A stretch of DNA of 64,000 nucleotides from Enoplolaimus lenunculus (taxonomy: Eukaryota > Nematoda > Enoplea > Enoplida > Thoracostomopsidae), in assembly GCA_030248215.1 (NCBI GenBank), contig JASANG010000244.1, forward strand, positions 62,001 to 126,000, read 5' to 3'. The position numbers and the translations under genes are program-made. A model generated the notes under the pieces. It was not told where the DNA came from. It saw only the letters and a list, made by a program, of their open reading frames with translations, and ran no database searches. This document shows positions 10,301-23,400 of this stretch, in pieces. Numbering within the stretch: the first letter of the stretch is position 1; the number at the start of each line of letters is the position of its first letter.

Positions 10301-12031
10301 GCCCAGCTTTGTGTTTGGTCTATTTCAACAAAAATATTAGTTTAGCTCAAAACTCGGCATAAATTTTTGGTTAATTTTTTGCTAAACACTGTTGGAGTAA
10401 GGTATTTTTTGTTTTACGTCAAAATCGTTGGGTTTTATTTTGTAGAACCTTTTGTTGGTTTTGAGCAGCTATGCTGCAACATAATGTAGCTATGTTAGGA
10501 ACCTACAATGCAAGAAACCCGTGTTTTTATGGACGAAATTCGCCAGCAGCGTATGATTCCAATTCTGCGCGGATATCTAAAATTATATCGGACAATGCCG
10601 ATATCAAAGCTGGCATCGTTTGTTGATATGGATAAAGATGAGTTGGTTTGCACGCTGCTGAGTTTCAAGGTACACATTTAATGGATTAAGCGATAGTTTA
10701 TGAAAGCATTTTGAACCTTATCGGCAATGGTTTCCTACAACTGATTTTTCATGGTTGCCGTGGAATTTTTACTCTGTTTTTAACAAAATCTTTTGAAAAC
10801 GGCTAATGGCTACGTCAGTTTATTTACGTCCAGAGTTTACACGGTACGTGCTTTTATTAGGGGGCCTCGTATAGCACGAGATAGCTTCAAGAGCGTTTTT
10901 GCATAGGATTTGTTTCAGATATTGCTTAGGTTACTGTTGCGTTCCAAAAAAAGAAGTATTGACAGTTTTCAGGATGACATGCCAGTAATACGACAAATTT
11001 TACGTATTTTAGCATAAAATGACTGAGTTGAGAAAAGATCCTAATGCTGAAGAAGACGTGTCGGATATGGACTTTTACATTGATAAGGTATGTTTGGCTT
11101 TACACTGGTTTGTTTAGAAATAGTTTGTGGACGTTGCCCAAAAGTGAACATTACTATTGAGCACATGGTCCATGTATACAACTACAGGGCCGGAACTTTT
11201 TCCTATGGTGCTAGTATAGAATCAGCTTAAGCTTTAGACTAACTTTTTTGCTTGGAGCTTAATCTTAGGCTTAGGAATATGCTTATACTACTGTTCCGGC
11301 CCTGTTCTATGCATGGGCCAAGCACATGATAATTTCATAATCTACTCTTGTAATTCTTAATCGGCTTCTTGTTTTTTACTTAAATACAGGGAGGTATTGG
11401 GTATTTATGTGGTTACTTCGATTTCGATTTTTAGAGAAACGATCATTGTAATTTTATTTTTTAGGATATGATTTATATTGCTGACACGAAGGTGACCCGA
11501 CATCACGGAGAATATTTTGTTCGGCATATACAAAAGTTACAAGAGGTGCTTGTTTTAAACTTAATTTACCTATAGTATCAGAAACTCGCTCGGCACCGTC
11601 ATTTTATTTTTGAGTTTCTGTCTATTTGTTTTCGTTGATCTACGTATTTAAATATTCCCAGGAGCTGATAAGACGAGTTTTAATTGGCAGTATTCTGTTT
11701 GTAATTTTCGGTATATTGTTTTCCGAAATTTACAGCCTTCGAATAAGCTTGTTTTAGTGAATATATATACCGGTTGTTTCGGCAGGCTGAACTGGAAGTT
11801 GTTGATGCTATAAACAACCTGTTATATTTTGCACAATAGGATTTTAAGTACAAAATTTTAATCTCTGATGAGCTAGAACCAATTATTGAGTCCTTCGATA
11901 TTTATCTAAAAATTATGCGGTTTTTATATTTATTTTTCGGGGCTTATGTGTTAGTATATTCTTTATTCTTCGAATTTCAGCTGAACACAAATATGAAGAA
12001 ATTGAACGTCCGTGTCGCGGGCACTAATTAA
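7357..12031 (+). CDS. EIF3L: eIF3L (translation initiation factor 3 subunit L), C-terminal 372 residues in ten exons
   Basis: eIF3L is a cytoplasmic PCI-type subunit of the eIF3 complex on the 40S ribosome (Paf67 family). Exons: 7357-7440, 7735-7825, 8103-8257, 8758-8937, 9494-9627, 10049-10145, 10499-10669, 11013-11087, 11465-11545, 11981-12031 (stop TAA). All joins are in phase with GT-AG introns. Diagnostic matches to remembered human eIF3L: 'FQSFCQYK', '[20 protein letters not shown]', 'MLGDYTQAL', '[20 protein letters not shown]', 'QRIDESIQ', '[13 protein letters not shown]', 'CPKFLAP', '[15 protein letters not shown]', '[18 protein letters not shown]'. The ATG at 7381 is internal: homology continues upstream to the acceptor at 7356. 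About 195 N-terminal residues are missing and should lie beyond the Polinton. No exon damage is seen, so the gene is probably functional. Donors of exons 1 (GTTGGT) and 9 (GTGCTT) are weak. Confidence 0.92.
9279..9426. mobile_element. CCCGTAGCCAG-type MITE, diverged copy in an eIF3L intron
   Basis: It begins 'GGCCTGTAGCCAGCTCGGGG' and ends '...TAGGTACGGGTCC', inverted relative to each other. It contains the family's 'agaagcttacaagtgctg' region, comparable to 'acttacaagcaaggttg' in better copies. It lies between eIF3L exons 4 and 5. Confidence 0.5.
11167..11319. mobile_element. hAT-like element with degenerate TTAGGC core, 153 bp
   Basis: Terminal inverted repeats are GGTCCATGTATACAACTACA... 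and ...TGTTCTATGCATGGGCC, with the inner shared motif GGGCCGGAAC/GTTCCGGCCC. Flanking 8-mers are GAGCACAT (11159-11166) and AAGCACAT (11320-11327), an 8-bp duplication with one difference. The interior holds 'cttaggcttaggaatatgct'. It lies in the intron between eIF3L exons 8 and 9. Confidence 0.75.
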
Positions 12032-12288
12032 TTAAGTCCTTGTTTAGTTTTTAAGTTTAATGTCGTAATATAGTGCAGTTTACGTGGTAGGTTGCTATTT
12101 ACCCTTTATTCCTAAGGCATAATTGCATTGTTTTCAAGACAATTTAGTTTCATTTTCTTGTTTTTGCCAAGTTTGCGAACTTTTTCAACCTAACTGCTTA
12201 AAGTTGTATATGGGGTGTAACCGAATATCTATTCGTTTTGGAACAAATCGGTGTCCGTTTCTGTTATTTTTATGCCCATAGTGGTCAA

Positions 12289-12556
12289 GGTCCATGCATA
12301 GAACAGGTCCCTCCCGATTTCCCGGGTAATAAATATCCCCCAATTTCCCAAAATCATAATTTCCCCGGTAATATCCCGATTTCCCAAAATCGCAATAGCC
12401 CAGGTAATATTTTAATTTACCAAAATCCCAATTTCCCAATTTCGCGGCTAATATCCGAATTTCCCAAAATCCCAATTTCCCGGGTAATATCCCAAAATCC
12501 CAATTTCCCGGGTAATGTCCGCGAATTTTGGGAGGGTCCTCTTCAGTAGATGGGCC
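12289..12556. mobile_element. hAT-like element carrying a CCCGGGTAAT minisatellite, 268 bp
   Basis: An exact 8-bp duplication GTGGTCAA (12281-12288 and 12557-12564) flanks inverted ends GGTCCATGCATAGAACAGGT and ...AGTAGATGGGCC. The ends match those of the TTAGGC-carrying elements, but the interior is a different tandem repeat. It lies about 260 bp behind the eIF3L stop. Confidence 0.8.
12315..12525. repeat. Minisatellite of AATTTCCCGGGTAATATCCC-like units
   Basis: Some ten imperfect tandem units built from 'atttcccgggtaat' and 'atcccaaaatccc' words fill the body of the element at 12289-12556. Long open frames on both strands here (for example 12238-12549) are by-products of the repeat. Confidence 0.8.
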
Positions 12557-12640
12557 GTGGTCAATACCTAAAAATCATTTAATTTATCATTACAGATTTG
12601 TTGCAATTTGTTTTTAGAAAAGAGTTTTCCCCATATTACT

Positions 12641-12780
12641 TTAAGGGGCGTCCAGGTTTCTGGTTTTCCCACAAAAGAGTAGGTCTAGATTCTATATTAT
12701 ATTTTTTGCTTAGGCTTAGAAACACATTTTTGTAATGCTTAGGTTTAGGAATACGGTTAATTTACTGCTACGCCCCTTAA
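12641..12780. mobile_element. Small TTAA-flanked inverted-repeat element with TTAGGC-like core
   Basis: TTAAGGGGCGT at the left and ACGCCCCTTAA at the right are perfect inverted copies. If TTAA is the target duplication (piggyBac-like) the element is 12645-12776. The interior contains 'gcttaggcttaga' and 'gcttaggtttagg'. Confidence 0.5.
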
Positions 12781-12879
12781 AATAACATTGACCGAAAGTA
12801 TTGACATTTGAACATTTTTGGAGTTTTCCGTTTTCCTTATTTTTACTATCCGTTCACACACTGGTTGCTTGACACATTG

Positions 12880-13566
12880 AAGAGCTGGGACAATGTACGG
12901 AACAGGGCCGTAAGAGTAGTACCAGCATATTCCTAAGCAAAAACGTAAGAAAAATGGTCTAAAGTTTACACTTATTCTATTGCAGTCCTGCAGAAAAATC
13001 CTCCCCTGATCTTTACATGGGCCAATAGTTGAATTCATGCGATGTTTGGTTTGTAACCTGTTAAAATTTTCGTGTTCTTTGTTTAATAAACTTTATTGTT
13101 GCATTGTTCTTAAGCGCCACATTTTTCTTTGAAAATTTCTATTGGTGGTTTCAGGCATAAGGCTGCAACGCCGACCTGCCAAACTCGACGCGAGAAGCTG
13201 TGTATTTCAACAATCACATTGATAGTTCGAGTATACTTATATTTCCAATTAAAAGTAATTTTTCAAGGAATTGTATTTGCCAACATGGCCCATGTATACC
13301 ACAAGTATAGAACAGTAGTATAAACATAAAGCATATTCCTAAATCGACCTATGTATATAACAGTGCCGGAATAATAGTATAATCATATGCCTAAGCGTAA
13401 GGGCCAATGTAAAGAACGGGGGCATAAATGTTATAAGCTTATTCCTAAGCCTAAGCGTCGGAATGAGTTTATTCTTAAGCCTAAGCCAAGCAAAAAAATA
13501 GTCTAAGCTTAAGCTTATTCTATTCTAGTCCCGCAGAAAAAATGATCTTTACATGGTCCAGCGTAA
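12880..13566. repeat. Cluster of TTAGGC-bearing inverted-repeat elements
   Basis: At least two overlapping copies. About 12890-13022 runs from 'tgtacggaacagggccgtaa' to 'ctttacatgggcca'. About 13283-13556 runs from 'ggcccatgtatacca' to 'gatctttacatggtcc' and has an internal extra end near 13340-13380, suggesting nested insertion. Interiors carry 'cctaagcctaagcgt' words. Between the two lies unassigned sequence with an AATAAA at about 13085. Confidence 0.6.
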
Positions 13567-14391
13567 GGATGCGCCTGTTCCTAAACAGCGTAAGTCTAAG
13601 CAATGCATTTGCTAAGTTATCAATTGAAACGTATTTTAACTACCTATTAATTTCTTCACTTCCGATTCCGTGAAGTTTTGTCGTCCTCCGGCTCCGATAT
13701 TTTTCACCTATTGCACTTGACATACTTCAGCTCCGTTCAAAATTCGTTCACATTTCCGTACAGTGTACGTCAGATGAGACGCCGAAGTTCGACACGACAC
13801 ACAGAACAGGTCCCTAATCTTTATCTTAAAATTATTCAAGCCGGTATGCAACTGCAACGATTTTGCTTCTTTAATAAAGTTTTATATGGATTATATATTT
13901 CACCACAGGATAAAATTTTGTCGATGTCCGTTTGAGGTTTTATTTTCAATCGCGAGTAAGCCCTGCATCACGCAATACGAAAACGCCTGCTATATTTCAC
14001 GAAATATTAAATGAATATATGAGCAACACAAACGAAAAGTTTGTATAAATTTAAAGCTGTTTACATAACGAAGTATATATTTTAACAAAACACCCTTTTG
14101 CCGTGTGCTTCTGTTCACAAAATATCTTGTAACAATAATTGAATAAAAGTTTATGAGTCAATTTTGTTTTAATAGAAATTTACTATTTATAACTCCTCAC
14201 ATGGAGTATAGTTTGAGTAACTTAGAGCAAATTGTATACGTGAATTACTGCACAGTTCGCAGTGTTTATTAACAATTAAACCATATAAGTGTTCGCTATA
14301 CTTTAGTGTCGGAAGCCGCCGCACGCCGCTATGCGTTGCTTACAAAAATATAAACAAAATGTATTTGGTGGCCGGGGCCTTTTCGGTTATA
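13567..14391. other. No gene recognised between eIF3L and the kinase locus
   Basis: A 'CCTCCGGCTCCGATATTTTTC' word near 13685 resembles the CCGGAGG-rich elements at 58505 and 59985. An 85-codon open frame at 13678-13935 (+) has no recognisable motif and is left unannotated. The rest is AT-rich without visible structure. Confidence 0.4.
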
Positions 14392-14858
14392 CCCTCAGCC
14401 GGCGTTTGCCCAAAAATGGTTGGATTTTGAAAATTTTTGCCTATTTGAGCTTCTCATGACCTTCACTGATCATTCAACCCCAAATTGAAATTTTTGTAAA
14501 ATTCCATTTTATAAAGGTCCCAAAATACGCCCATCGAGAAACGGGGCCCAAAAAAATTTTTTGTCAAAAACTTAGATAAATATATTCTACGTAGCTTGCA
14601 AAGCTGAGTCGATTGGTGCTAAATTTTCCGCAATCAGACGTTTGGTATATAGCGCGCCAAAACAGTTATTGCACCATAACTCGTTAACCAGACGTTTGAT
14701 TGTGGAAAACTTAAGATCATTGGACTCAGCTCCGCAATTTGCGTCGAATGATAAACAGTCATAGTCTATCCAGCTTTTTGACAAAATTTTTTGGGTCCCC
14801 CTATACACAAAATAAATTGTCTTAATGCAGTTATTTTTGGGCAAGCGTTGGCTGGGGA
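14392..14858. mobile_element. Long foldback element, GGGACCCAAAAAATTTTTT type, copy 1 (467 bp)
   Basis: The ends CCCTCAGCCGGCGTTTGCCC and GGGCAAGCGTTGGCTGGGG are inverted copies. The inner arms also pair over about 100 bp: 'tttttttgtcaaaaacttag...gcaatcagacgttt' (from 14550) against 'cagacgtttgattgtgga...tttttgacaaaattttttgg' (to 14795). Related copies lie at 20853, 31955, 36842 and 47760. Confidence 0.75.
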
Positions 14859-15467
14859 GTGGGGTTAAGCGAAAAAACCCAGCCGGCGTGTGGCACGATT
14901 TAATAACAAAGTTTTGCCGTGCCGCGCGGCGAGTACCTATAGCGCAACCCTAAGTGTTCAGTAATTAGCTTCTGATTGAAATTCGATTCTGCTAAATTGC
15001 GGTATACATCATATACACAATATAACCACAAACGTTTGTATCACAGATTTACTATCAAGTACCACGAGTTATTCACGAATTAAACCTGAAATGTGAAAAG
15101 ATAATACATAAAGCACGGAGAACTTTTAAACAGTATTTTAGGGTAAAGACTTGCGCGTATTTTTGGAAATTTGATGTTCAATTCTGAAGAATTTTGACTG
15201 TATTTTAGTTCACGTGGAGCCACGTTTTTTTTACTTCCGTACGCAAAACTAATAACCAGTGAAGACTGGTTTGGGAGTTTTCAGTTCAGCTTCCGTTGTC
15301 AATTAATATATTAATACAATGAAAATTCTAAATAACACGTCTGTGACGAGTATGTATTGCAGCAGGTGTTCTTTTCCTTTTCATTCAGTGTAGCGACATT
15401 GTTTAGAAATTGTAATTGTTTCCATAAAGAATTGCGTAGTGTGTGGGTTTTGGGGAGCGACACCCCT

Positions 15468-15719
15468 CACTGTAAATTCTAGTGAGTTGATTAATCAACT
15501 CAGAGAGAGAATTAGTTATTTTTGGTCATTTCTGAGTTTAATAGCACTAAATATTAACTCTTTCTGAGCTCATTTAATTCCAGGTGAGTTGATCAATTAA
15601 CTCAGAATGAGTTAAACCAATTCAGAATTCTGAGTTCTGAAAGACCTAACCCAGAACTTAGGCTTCTGAGTGGACTCAACTCATTCTGAGTTAAAATCAA
15701 CTCACTCGAATTTACAGTG
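15468..15719. mobile_element. CACTGTAAA-ended MITE, GAGTTGA type, copy 2 (252 bp)
   Basis: CACTGTAAATTCTAGTGAGT at the left pairs with ACTCACTCGAATTTACAGTG at the right. The interior consists largely of GAGTTGATT/AATCAACTC and TGAGTTAA words in both orientations. No convincing target duplication is seen. Confidence 0.8.
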
Positions 15720-16947
15720 CTCCCATCCTGATAACGGTTTCCTAAGATAGCGGCGGCTCAGGGTGCGGTAGCCCCCATAAAAGCCCGATTTAAAAAAATT
15801 TTCTATGTGGGAGAAATGTTTCCTTGTGAAAGGATGAGAAAGGTGCCCATGCGAAAAGGCTTAATAAATAAGCTTAAATTGTATGCTGGCATAATTGGAA
15901 AATTTTTCAGTTGTTGTTTATATTCCTCTCCGCACATGGTGTACATACTATAGACATCACAGCGTTAGCTTAACTATTTCTCATCTAGTTTTCAATGAAA
16001 AATTTCCCCTACTAGTAAATGCCTGTTAACAATTCTTCGGGTTCAGTACTATAAGCAAAACAACGGCGCTAAATTGAACTTTTCAGTTGAATTTAAATAT
16101 TAAATATGTTCTATACGCCACACTATATTAGTAAATAAATTGTTTTGCAAGCAAAGGTTGTATTTAATAAAGCTTAGTTTCTTAAAAAAAGCTAAAACTT
16201 GTCAATTTATACACTTTTTATTTAACCCAATATGTTTACTGGTGTAATTTGCTTATTCAGATTTTACCTTTATCGTGTAGTTCAAAATGGCGGCTTTCAA
16301 AAATATTACACCGGTATTCATTGCGTATAAATTGAGTCACATATACTATAGCACTCGTGAATGGAAGACGCCAAAATTGACTTGATTTTGCTACGAAGCC
16401 GATATCCGATGTTTGCCATGTTGTGACGGTTCGGGTACGACATAAAGACCAGGAATGATGAATATTGATGAGACTAAAATATTTTAAAATTTTTATTACT
16501 GCGCTAACTGCTCTATGTTTTTATTCATTTATTCCATTTGTTACAGTGGTTCAAATAAGACATTCAACTTAAACATTTTTAACTGAAACAAGCATGGGCG
16601 CCGTCAGAATATTGGATTGAAAAGTTCTAGTGACACTTTTGAGTACAACGTAAAATTGATGAAAGTTTGCTAATATTATAGCAACGTTTTACACTTTATG
16701 TGTACTCAAAAAATGATCAGGGAACCTTAGGGGTGGGATGCAAATCCGCTTTCTTGCACTTCCGGGGTGGATTATATTGGAAACAGTGATAGGCATAGTG
16801 GTGAATGTATCGAAATTAGAATTTTGAATGGAAAGTTATATCTGTAATTTTGATACGTTTTTTCATCATCGTTGTTTGGGCGCCCGAATCACAAATCGTC
16901 CTTAGGGCCCGGTCCGGTGTGGTCATCATCCTCCCCTTTTACGTATA

Positions 16948-17357
16948 CTGTAGTGACCCGAATAAGAGTGGGGACTGATATTTATTTGGCCTCTCCAGAG
17001 GGTACCCCCTTTAACCCACGCTCCGCCGCCCTTCGTTACTGATATATATCCGGTACTGCTATTATCCGTTGAATCAAACGTTTATTTGTCTTGTGTCAAT
17101 AGCTTGACCGATAATACAAGGTTATACTTTGGAATGTACTTTCAAAATATAAGTACGCTTTAAAGTTTCGAACTCAAATTATTTGGTCCTGGAGTCATTT
17201 ATGCTCTACAATTAGGGTTAATTGACATTTATGGACTCTAATTAGAGCGTAGGGACTCTATCCGCTTACAGGCGCTTATTAGCGATACGGACTCATTCGG
17301 ACTCAAAATGGGGACCTCCCCCCTCTTATTACCTCCCTCTTATTCGGGTTAATACAG
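16948..17357. mobile_element. TA-flanked pogo/mariner-like MITE, copy A (410 bp)
   Basis: TA target sites flank CTGTAGTGACCCGAATAAGAG at the left and CTCTTATTCGGGTTAATACAG at the right. The interior shares 'ggcctctccagagggtaccc', 'tttatggactctaattag' and 'ggactcaaaatggggac' with the copies at 57803 and 60360. It lies just downstream of the last kinase exon found. Confidence 0.85.
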
Positions 17358-17473
17358 TATCTGTTGGTACCCATAATTATCAATGAATCTGAAATGATGA
17401 CGACGATGATGATGACAGATTTTTAAATGACGTAATGCAGCACTTGGACACGCAATAGTAAAAATGTACTCAC

Positions 17474-20400
17474 TTTTTGGCAACGAATGTATTTGAGGTG
17501 GAAGATCGCTAAAATAAGGATGGTTCATTGCCGCAGACGCAGAGATTCGCGCGTGTGGCCGAAGCTGAAATAAAATTTAAATAGTAAATATACTATTTTC
17601 TCGGTTACAGCATTGGTTATCCCTGCAAATTAACATTTAATTCACTGATCGAGAGACTATCAAACTGAAACCCAAAACTCATTTCCATATTGCAAATTAT
17701 TGCAAGAGCAAACATTGAAGCTATAGATAGTGCACGTATTCTCAAATTGTGTGGTTGGTGGTATGCCTTGTATTTTCCGAACCAATGGATGATGACCTCC
17801 GAAGTTTATCACGAAATGCGAATATGAGTATCTCTACTGGTGCGCACATTTTCAGCTTGCACGGGATCCCCTCGCTCCTGATGTTAACATCAAAATTTCT
17901 GTGCAGCCCGAAAGCTCACATATTCCCTCAAAAATGTGATCCCAGCTGTTACCTTCTACATTCTACTAGAATTTAGAGACGCTGGGTGCAGTGACATCTG
18001 TACAAAAACCTATCGCTAACTGGTCGTGTAACGTGCTATATGCATTTAGAGAATATAAAACCCATTCTCAAAACTTCAATAATATTAACTGTGATCTTTC
18101 GAGCAATTCTCGTGATGTATAAATGTTTTTGTCGGCAAATGTGTAAAATAAAATTTGCATTCTTCACACGCACCTGCAAAAATGATGACGCTAACGGCCG
18201 TGCGTGTTGGATTCGACATAGTTTTGAACTGATATCCGACCACATTTTTGGTGTATAATGACCAAATGCATCTAAAAATTAACGAAGAAACGTTTTGCAA
18301 TTTGTATCCAGGCAACTTGAAACGTAATCTCCACTAACAACACGAGCTGGCTACAGCTCTGGTATTATAATGCACTAAAAAATGTACAGTCGTCAACAGC
18401 CAGATTTTGAAAAACTCTATGTTATACGCATGATGTATATCTGACATTTGCAATACTTTAGTCAAATTTTTTATTACTGTCTCACAAGAGTCGTTTTTAA
18501 CGCAGTGCTTGATTGACTAAAAATATGAGTTGAAATAGCAAATGAAAATATAATGAATAACGGGTTTGTTTCTAAAAATTTGGAAACCAGAATATCAAGA
18601 TTAAGTGCATCCGTCAAGTAGCTTACCTGGCAAGTAATTAGGCAGCTTTGTAACATATTCCCAGGTTTTTTCGGTCGGCGTGCCAAGAACCTATAAAAAC
18701 AAAATATATTTGGATCAATTCTGATGAGTTGAAATGAGCAGGAGTGAACCAAAAATTGGTACCCTTACAAGAGGAACTTTGACTGATGTGTAAAGAGGAA
18801 AAACCTTTGATTCATCCATACATATTTACCCTTCATAGCTTATCCAATACAGAATTTTGGACCATTGTCGATCCTGAAAGATTACAAACCAAAATAGCGG
18901 TCAATATGTTGCATAGTCTTGCAGCTATAGCAAGATCAGTATCCTCTTTTGGTATATATGTTGTCCCATGTAAAGATAAAGGACGGCACGTTTTTCTCCG
19001 GGATTGCAATAAATAGAAAGTTTAATCTTTAGACCTTCTTTTGCTTAGGCTTAGGCCTAAGCTTAGGTGCAAGCCCATTCTTAGGCTTAGGCTTAGGTGT
19101 AAGCCTATTCATTCTTAGGCTTAGGCCTAGGCTTAGGTATAAGCTCATTCTTAGGCTTAGTGTTAGGAATACATATTGGCCTGTATGTCTAACAAACCAT
19201 AAATTGTAGTTTAAGTTGATATTTTATCTCAAAATGTTATAACTCCAGCAAATGTTAAAAATATAAATTTGTGTCAATACGCTTTGTCATCAACAAGAAT
19301 GTTCAGCTTTTGTGTTTAAAGATAGCATAGTTTTGTACAAATCCGCCAATGAACAACTTTTAGTTTTGTGCAGCTAAAACCGCTGAAACCTACCCTAAAT
19401 ATAATATCAAGTTGATCAAATACATCTTTGGCACCAGGGAACAAAGCGAAACCCGTCACCATTTCGACAAATATGCAGCCAACGCCCCTTAAACAACAAC
19501 ATGTGTTACACCTATTGCGCAACTTTCGTGTGGGTAAAAACCCCAAATACAACCGCTATAGACCTGGACGATTTTTGACGCTTAGTTTTGTAAACCATGA
19601 GCTTCAGGTTTAGCTGCACGATCACTGGTATCAGAATGTGTAAATTGATAGTAAAACTGATGGAAACCAAAAAAAGGATATTGAAGCATGAAAGTTTAAA
19701 ATACGCTATATTTTTCAGCCATTCAGGCATGCAAATGCGTAAGCACCGAATTTTTTTGCATATATACGAGCATAAAAGCGAAATATCCATTATTTCTATA
19801 ACGAAAACGGCATCGGACATCGAATTTGCCACAAACCGACATCGGTTTTTACCGGAAACGGAAATAGATATCTGGTTACGTCCTGCTGGTGATAGAAACA
19901 TTTCGAATATACAGACATGGGATTTTATGATTAAGTTTATACTTTTATAGAATTATTAAACGGACACTTAGCATGGATGGGTCATTCTGCTTTTACTAAA
20001 CAATGTCCAGATATTTTTAAATCGCAGGTTTAAAGTTTTATGCTGGCAATATTTTTGTACATTCCACAGAAATATACATACGAAGGCCGATGCACATACC
20101 ACATATCAAGCGAGGTAGAATAATCAGTTGAACCGAGCAGAACGTCTGGAGGTCGATACCACAGCGTGACAACCTCGTGAGAAAACGTGTGTGACGGTAC
20201 TGATTTGGCACGTGCAAGACCTGAAAGTCTTAATAATGATAAATAAGCCAGGAATCAAACTACGGTAAAATTCGGGCTAAAAAGTTATGCGAATTCAATA
20301 TGATCATTATGAAAAACTACCCGTTCGAAGTCAGGCAATTGATGTCTGGCCACCTATTGTTTGGGCGACTGTCCAATAGATGTTTTAACGTTGTACATTT

Positions 20401-23400
20401 GCTTCTTGCTTTTAATGGTGCTTATTTATTACCAGGGAATGATCTACTACTTCTTACACCCGAAAGCAGACAAAACAGTACAACGGTTCACGGAGCAAAT
20501 TCTTGCGTGCAAATTCTTGCAGCTGTATTAACTCGCACGAGCAACTGTTTACAGATAAACTTTCCAGGCGCAACTTGCATAGATACATTTTTCTGAAATT
20601 GTCTGTACAACCAATGGTCACGTGCGAGATAAAGAACATGCGTAGATCGTACATGAAAACTTACCAAAATCTGCTAATTTCAGCTCACCAAGCTCACTGA
20701 TAAGCAAGTTTTGCGGTTTGAGATCTCTATAAATACTAAAGAAATCTTAAGAAGTTTTAAAAAATGGTCGTTTTGAACTATCGACAATTTTGCCATCAAG
20801 GCAAACCAACAGAGTAATGATATAAATAATGTTGCAGATTAATATTTTAATCCCTTGGGACCCAAAAAATTTTTTGTCAAAAAGTTTAACAAGCTATATA
20901 CCATTCAATGCAACATGAGGAGCTGACTGCAATGGTGTAAATTTTTTGCAATCAGACGATTGGTTAACGAATTATAGTATAATAAATGCTCTGACACCGA
21001 CCCAAATCGTTGGCAGCGTGCCAAATCAGTTAATTGACAGTTATTCGGTAACCAATCGTCTGACTGCAAAACATTTAACATCATTGGTCGCCGTTCCGCA
21101 AGCTGCATTGAATGGTGTATAATTTGCCAAAATTTTTTGGGTCCCAAAGCGGGCCCTCTCACCTTAAAAAATCCAATTTTTCAAATATTCAAATTAAGGC
21201 TTGCAATAATCAAGCGAGGTCATGAGAAGCTCAAATATGCAAAAAAATTTTAAATCCAACAATGTTTGGGTAAACACGAGCTGGTGGAATAACGGAAAAG
21301 ATCCTATAAAAAATATTCGGACACCGATTATTACCAGAAACGAACACGAATATACGGTTCACACCCTGGTTCGAATAGTTAAATATATTGTGATTAATAA
21401 AATTCGAGTTTCAAAAATAACTAACCTGTGCAAAATTTTGCGGTCATGGCAATACGAAAGGCCACGCAAGAGTTGAAACAGAAACAACTGTAAAATGTAA
21501 GTATATAAAAACCTATATGAGTATTTAGTTTAGTACTCTTTACGCGCAAGGGTGAACGACAAAATATCAAAACAGCAAGCAGATATATAATGCAACTTCC
21601 ACAATAACATGCGGTGCTGAAGCTTTTTGGCTTCAACGTCCAGGCCATTGAAGCATTTTTGGCTTCAGTATCCTGGACGTTGAAGCCAAAAAGCTGCAGT
21701 GTGAAGGATGTTGAAGCAAAAAATGCTTCAGTGTTCATAACACTACCCCCTCAAAAGTTACCTGGTGTACGCATGTTATTGTGGAAGTTGCATAACCAAA
21801 GTCTGCCGAAACTATGCCACTCTGACATAGATCTAAATGAAGTTGCCTGCACTCTTATTGTCCTTGAAACAAATTTTTAAGTATGTTAAAGATCAGGCAA
21901 TTTAAAAATCACATTTGACCAAATTTTGACACCAGCCCCTGAATTGCAGCAACAATGCGCAGCAGTGGCGTAGCCAAAATTTGACTTCGGTAGCACATAA
22001 CCAACTACGCTTAAAATGATTTTTCTGTTCTCTGCGACGTAGAAGGGTTTTTAATAACGCAAAAAGTGTTTTTTCTTGTCTTTGTAAAATTTCGGGAGCG
22101 GATGTATGCCTTATATTCCTCAGCTTGTATACGGCTAATGATGCGCAAAGGTTAAGTAACTTTCACGGTACCTTCGCGTTCCTTGGATGCATTCCGTGCG
22201 GACATCGTTCTAAATATTTGCTCAAATCTGTTTGCTAAAAGAAATTGTAATAAAATGAATTGATATAAAAAGTAAAATAAATCAGAGTATATATACATAG
22301 AACAAAGATAACAACAGTGAACACTTGTAATTTTTTCATTAATTAAATGTCGAACTTACTTTCAAGAATTTACACTTAATCATACAAAGTTTCCAGTCTG
22401 TTGGAAACAAATACGCGATTACGAACAATTTCAACATGCGAGATAGTAATTAGAACTAAACAATGTTTAGAACATTTGTTGTAGCAAACGTTCAAACGTT
22501 GTGAATGGCAATAAAATTCAAAAAATCGTCAACACTTTTGAAGAAAACAGTTTAAACAGATAAAATAATAATTAAAATTGACAACAATGGTTCCGACACA
22601 ATTTGCGTTGCTTGGTTGAAGATAACAAGACCATATATGCTAAAAAATATCTAACTGTATTCTTTTAAAACTTACCACGAACTCAAACACAAATGTCAAC
22701 GTATCTTTGGTATGAATAATATCATGAAGTAACACAATGTTGGCATGTTTGAGTCCCTTGAGTAACGAGGCTGAAACCGAAAGCTTCAATTTGACAAAGT
22801 TACCACAACTTCCACACGGCGAACTCAATTTAATTGTTATAAACGAATTTTGCACGATCTACTAACGTACAGTAGAACATATATATTATCGGGTTATACG
22901 GATCGGAAAATCATCAAAATAATTGATCGGCGAAAAAGTTGTTGGATCCAAATTTAAAAAATTTCCATACGAAGTAATTTTAAAATAAGTATAAAATTTC
23001 GTTCGTTTTATACCTTCACGAATAGCAGTAAATGGTGTTCCTTCTTCTTGTTGCAAGCGTATTTCTTTTAGAGCAACGATTTTGCCATGTGTGCTAAATT
23101 AATGGTAGATTTGTATGAAAATTACACGACAATCAATCCTAAAACAGCCCCGGCGTTAATAGCAGTAGGAAGGTTAAGCATCAGTTCCCATCTGAGCATG
23201 GGTCATTCCGAATAATTTAATAAATTTCATAAATCACACGATAAAACACACGGCCAATGATACTGAGGGGGCGCCTCGTTTTCAAACGCGACAGCAAAAG
23301 GCTAGGAGAGCACCGGTACCCTCTGCTGCACTTGTTTATTTTATGCTGACATAGCAGGACAGTTTCGTGCGTATGCTTTGCTGGGTCGGGCGAAGCAGCC

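Noticed and set aside
20665-20734. A YRD instead of HRD motif in the kinase catalytic loop, if exon 20665 starts at the acceptor ending 20735
   Set aside because: The nearer acceptor (exon start 20726) joins in phase to the exon 21487-21426 ending 'CHDRKILH' and gives the normal HRD motif.
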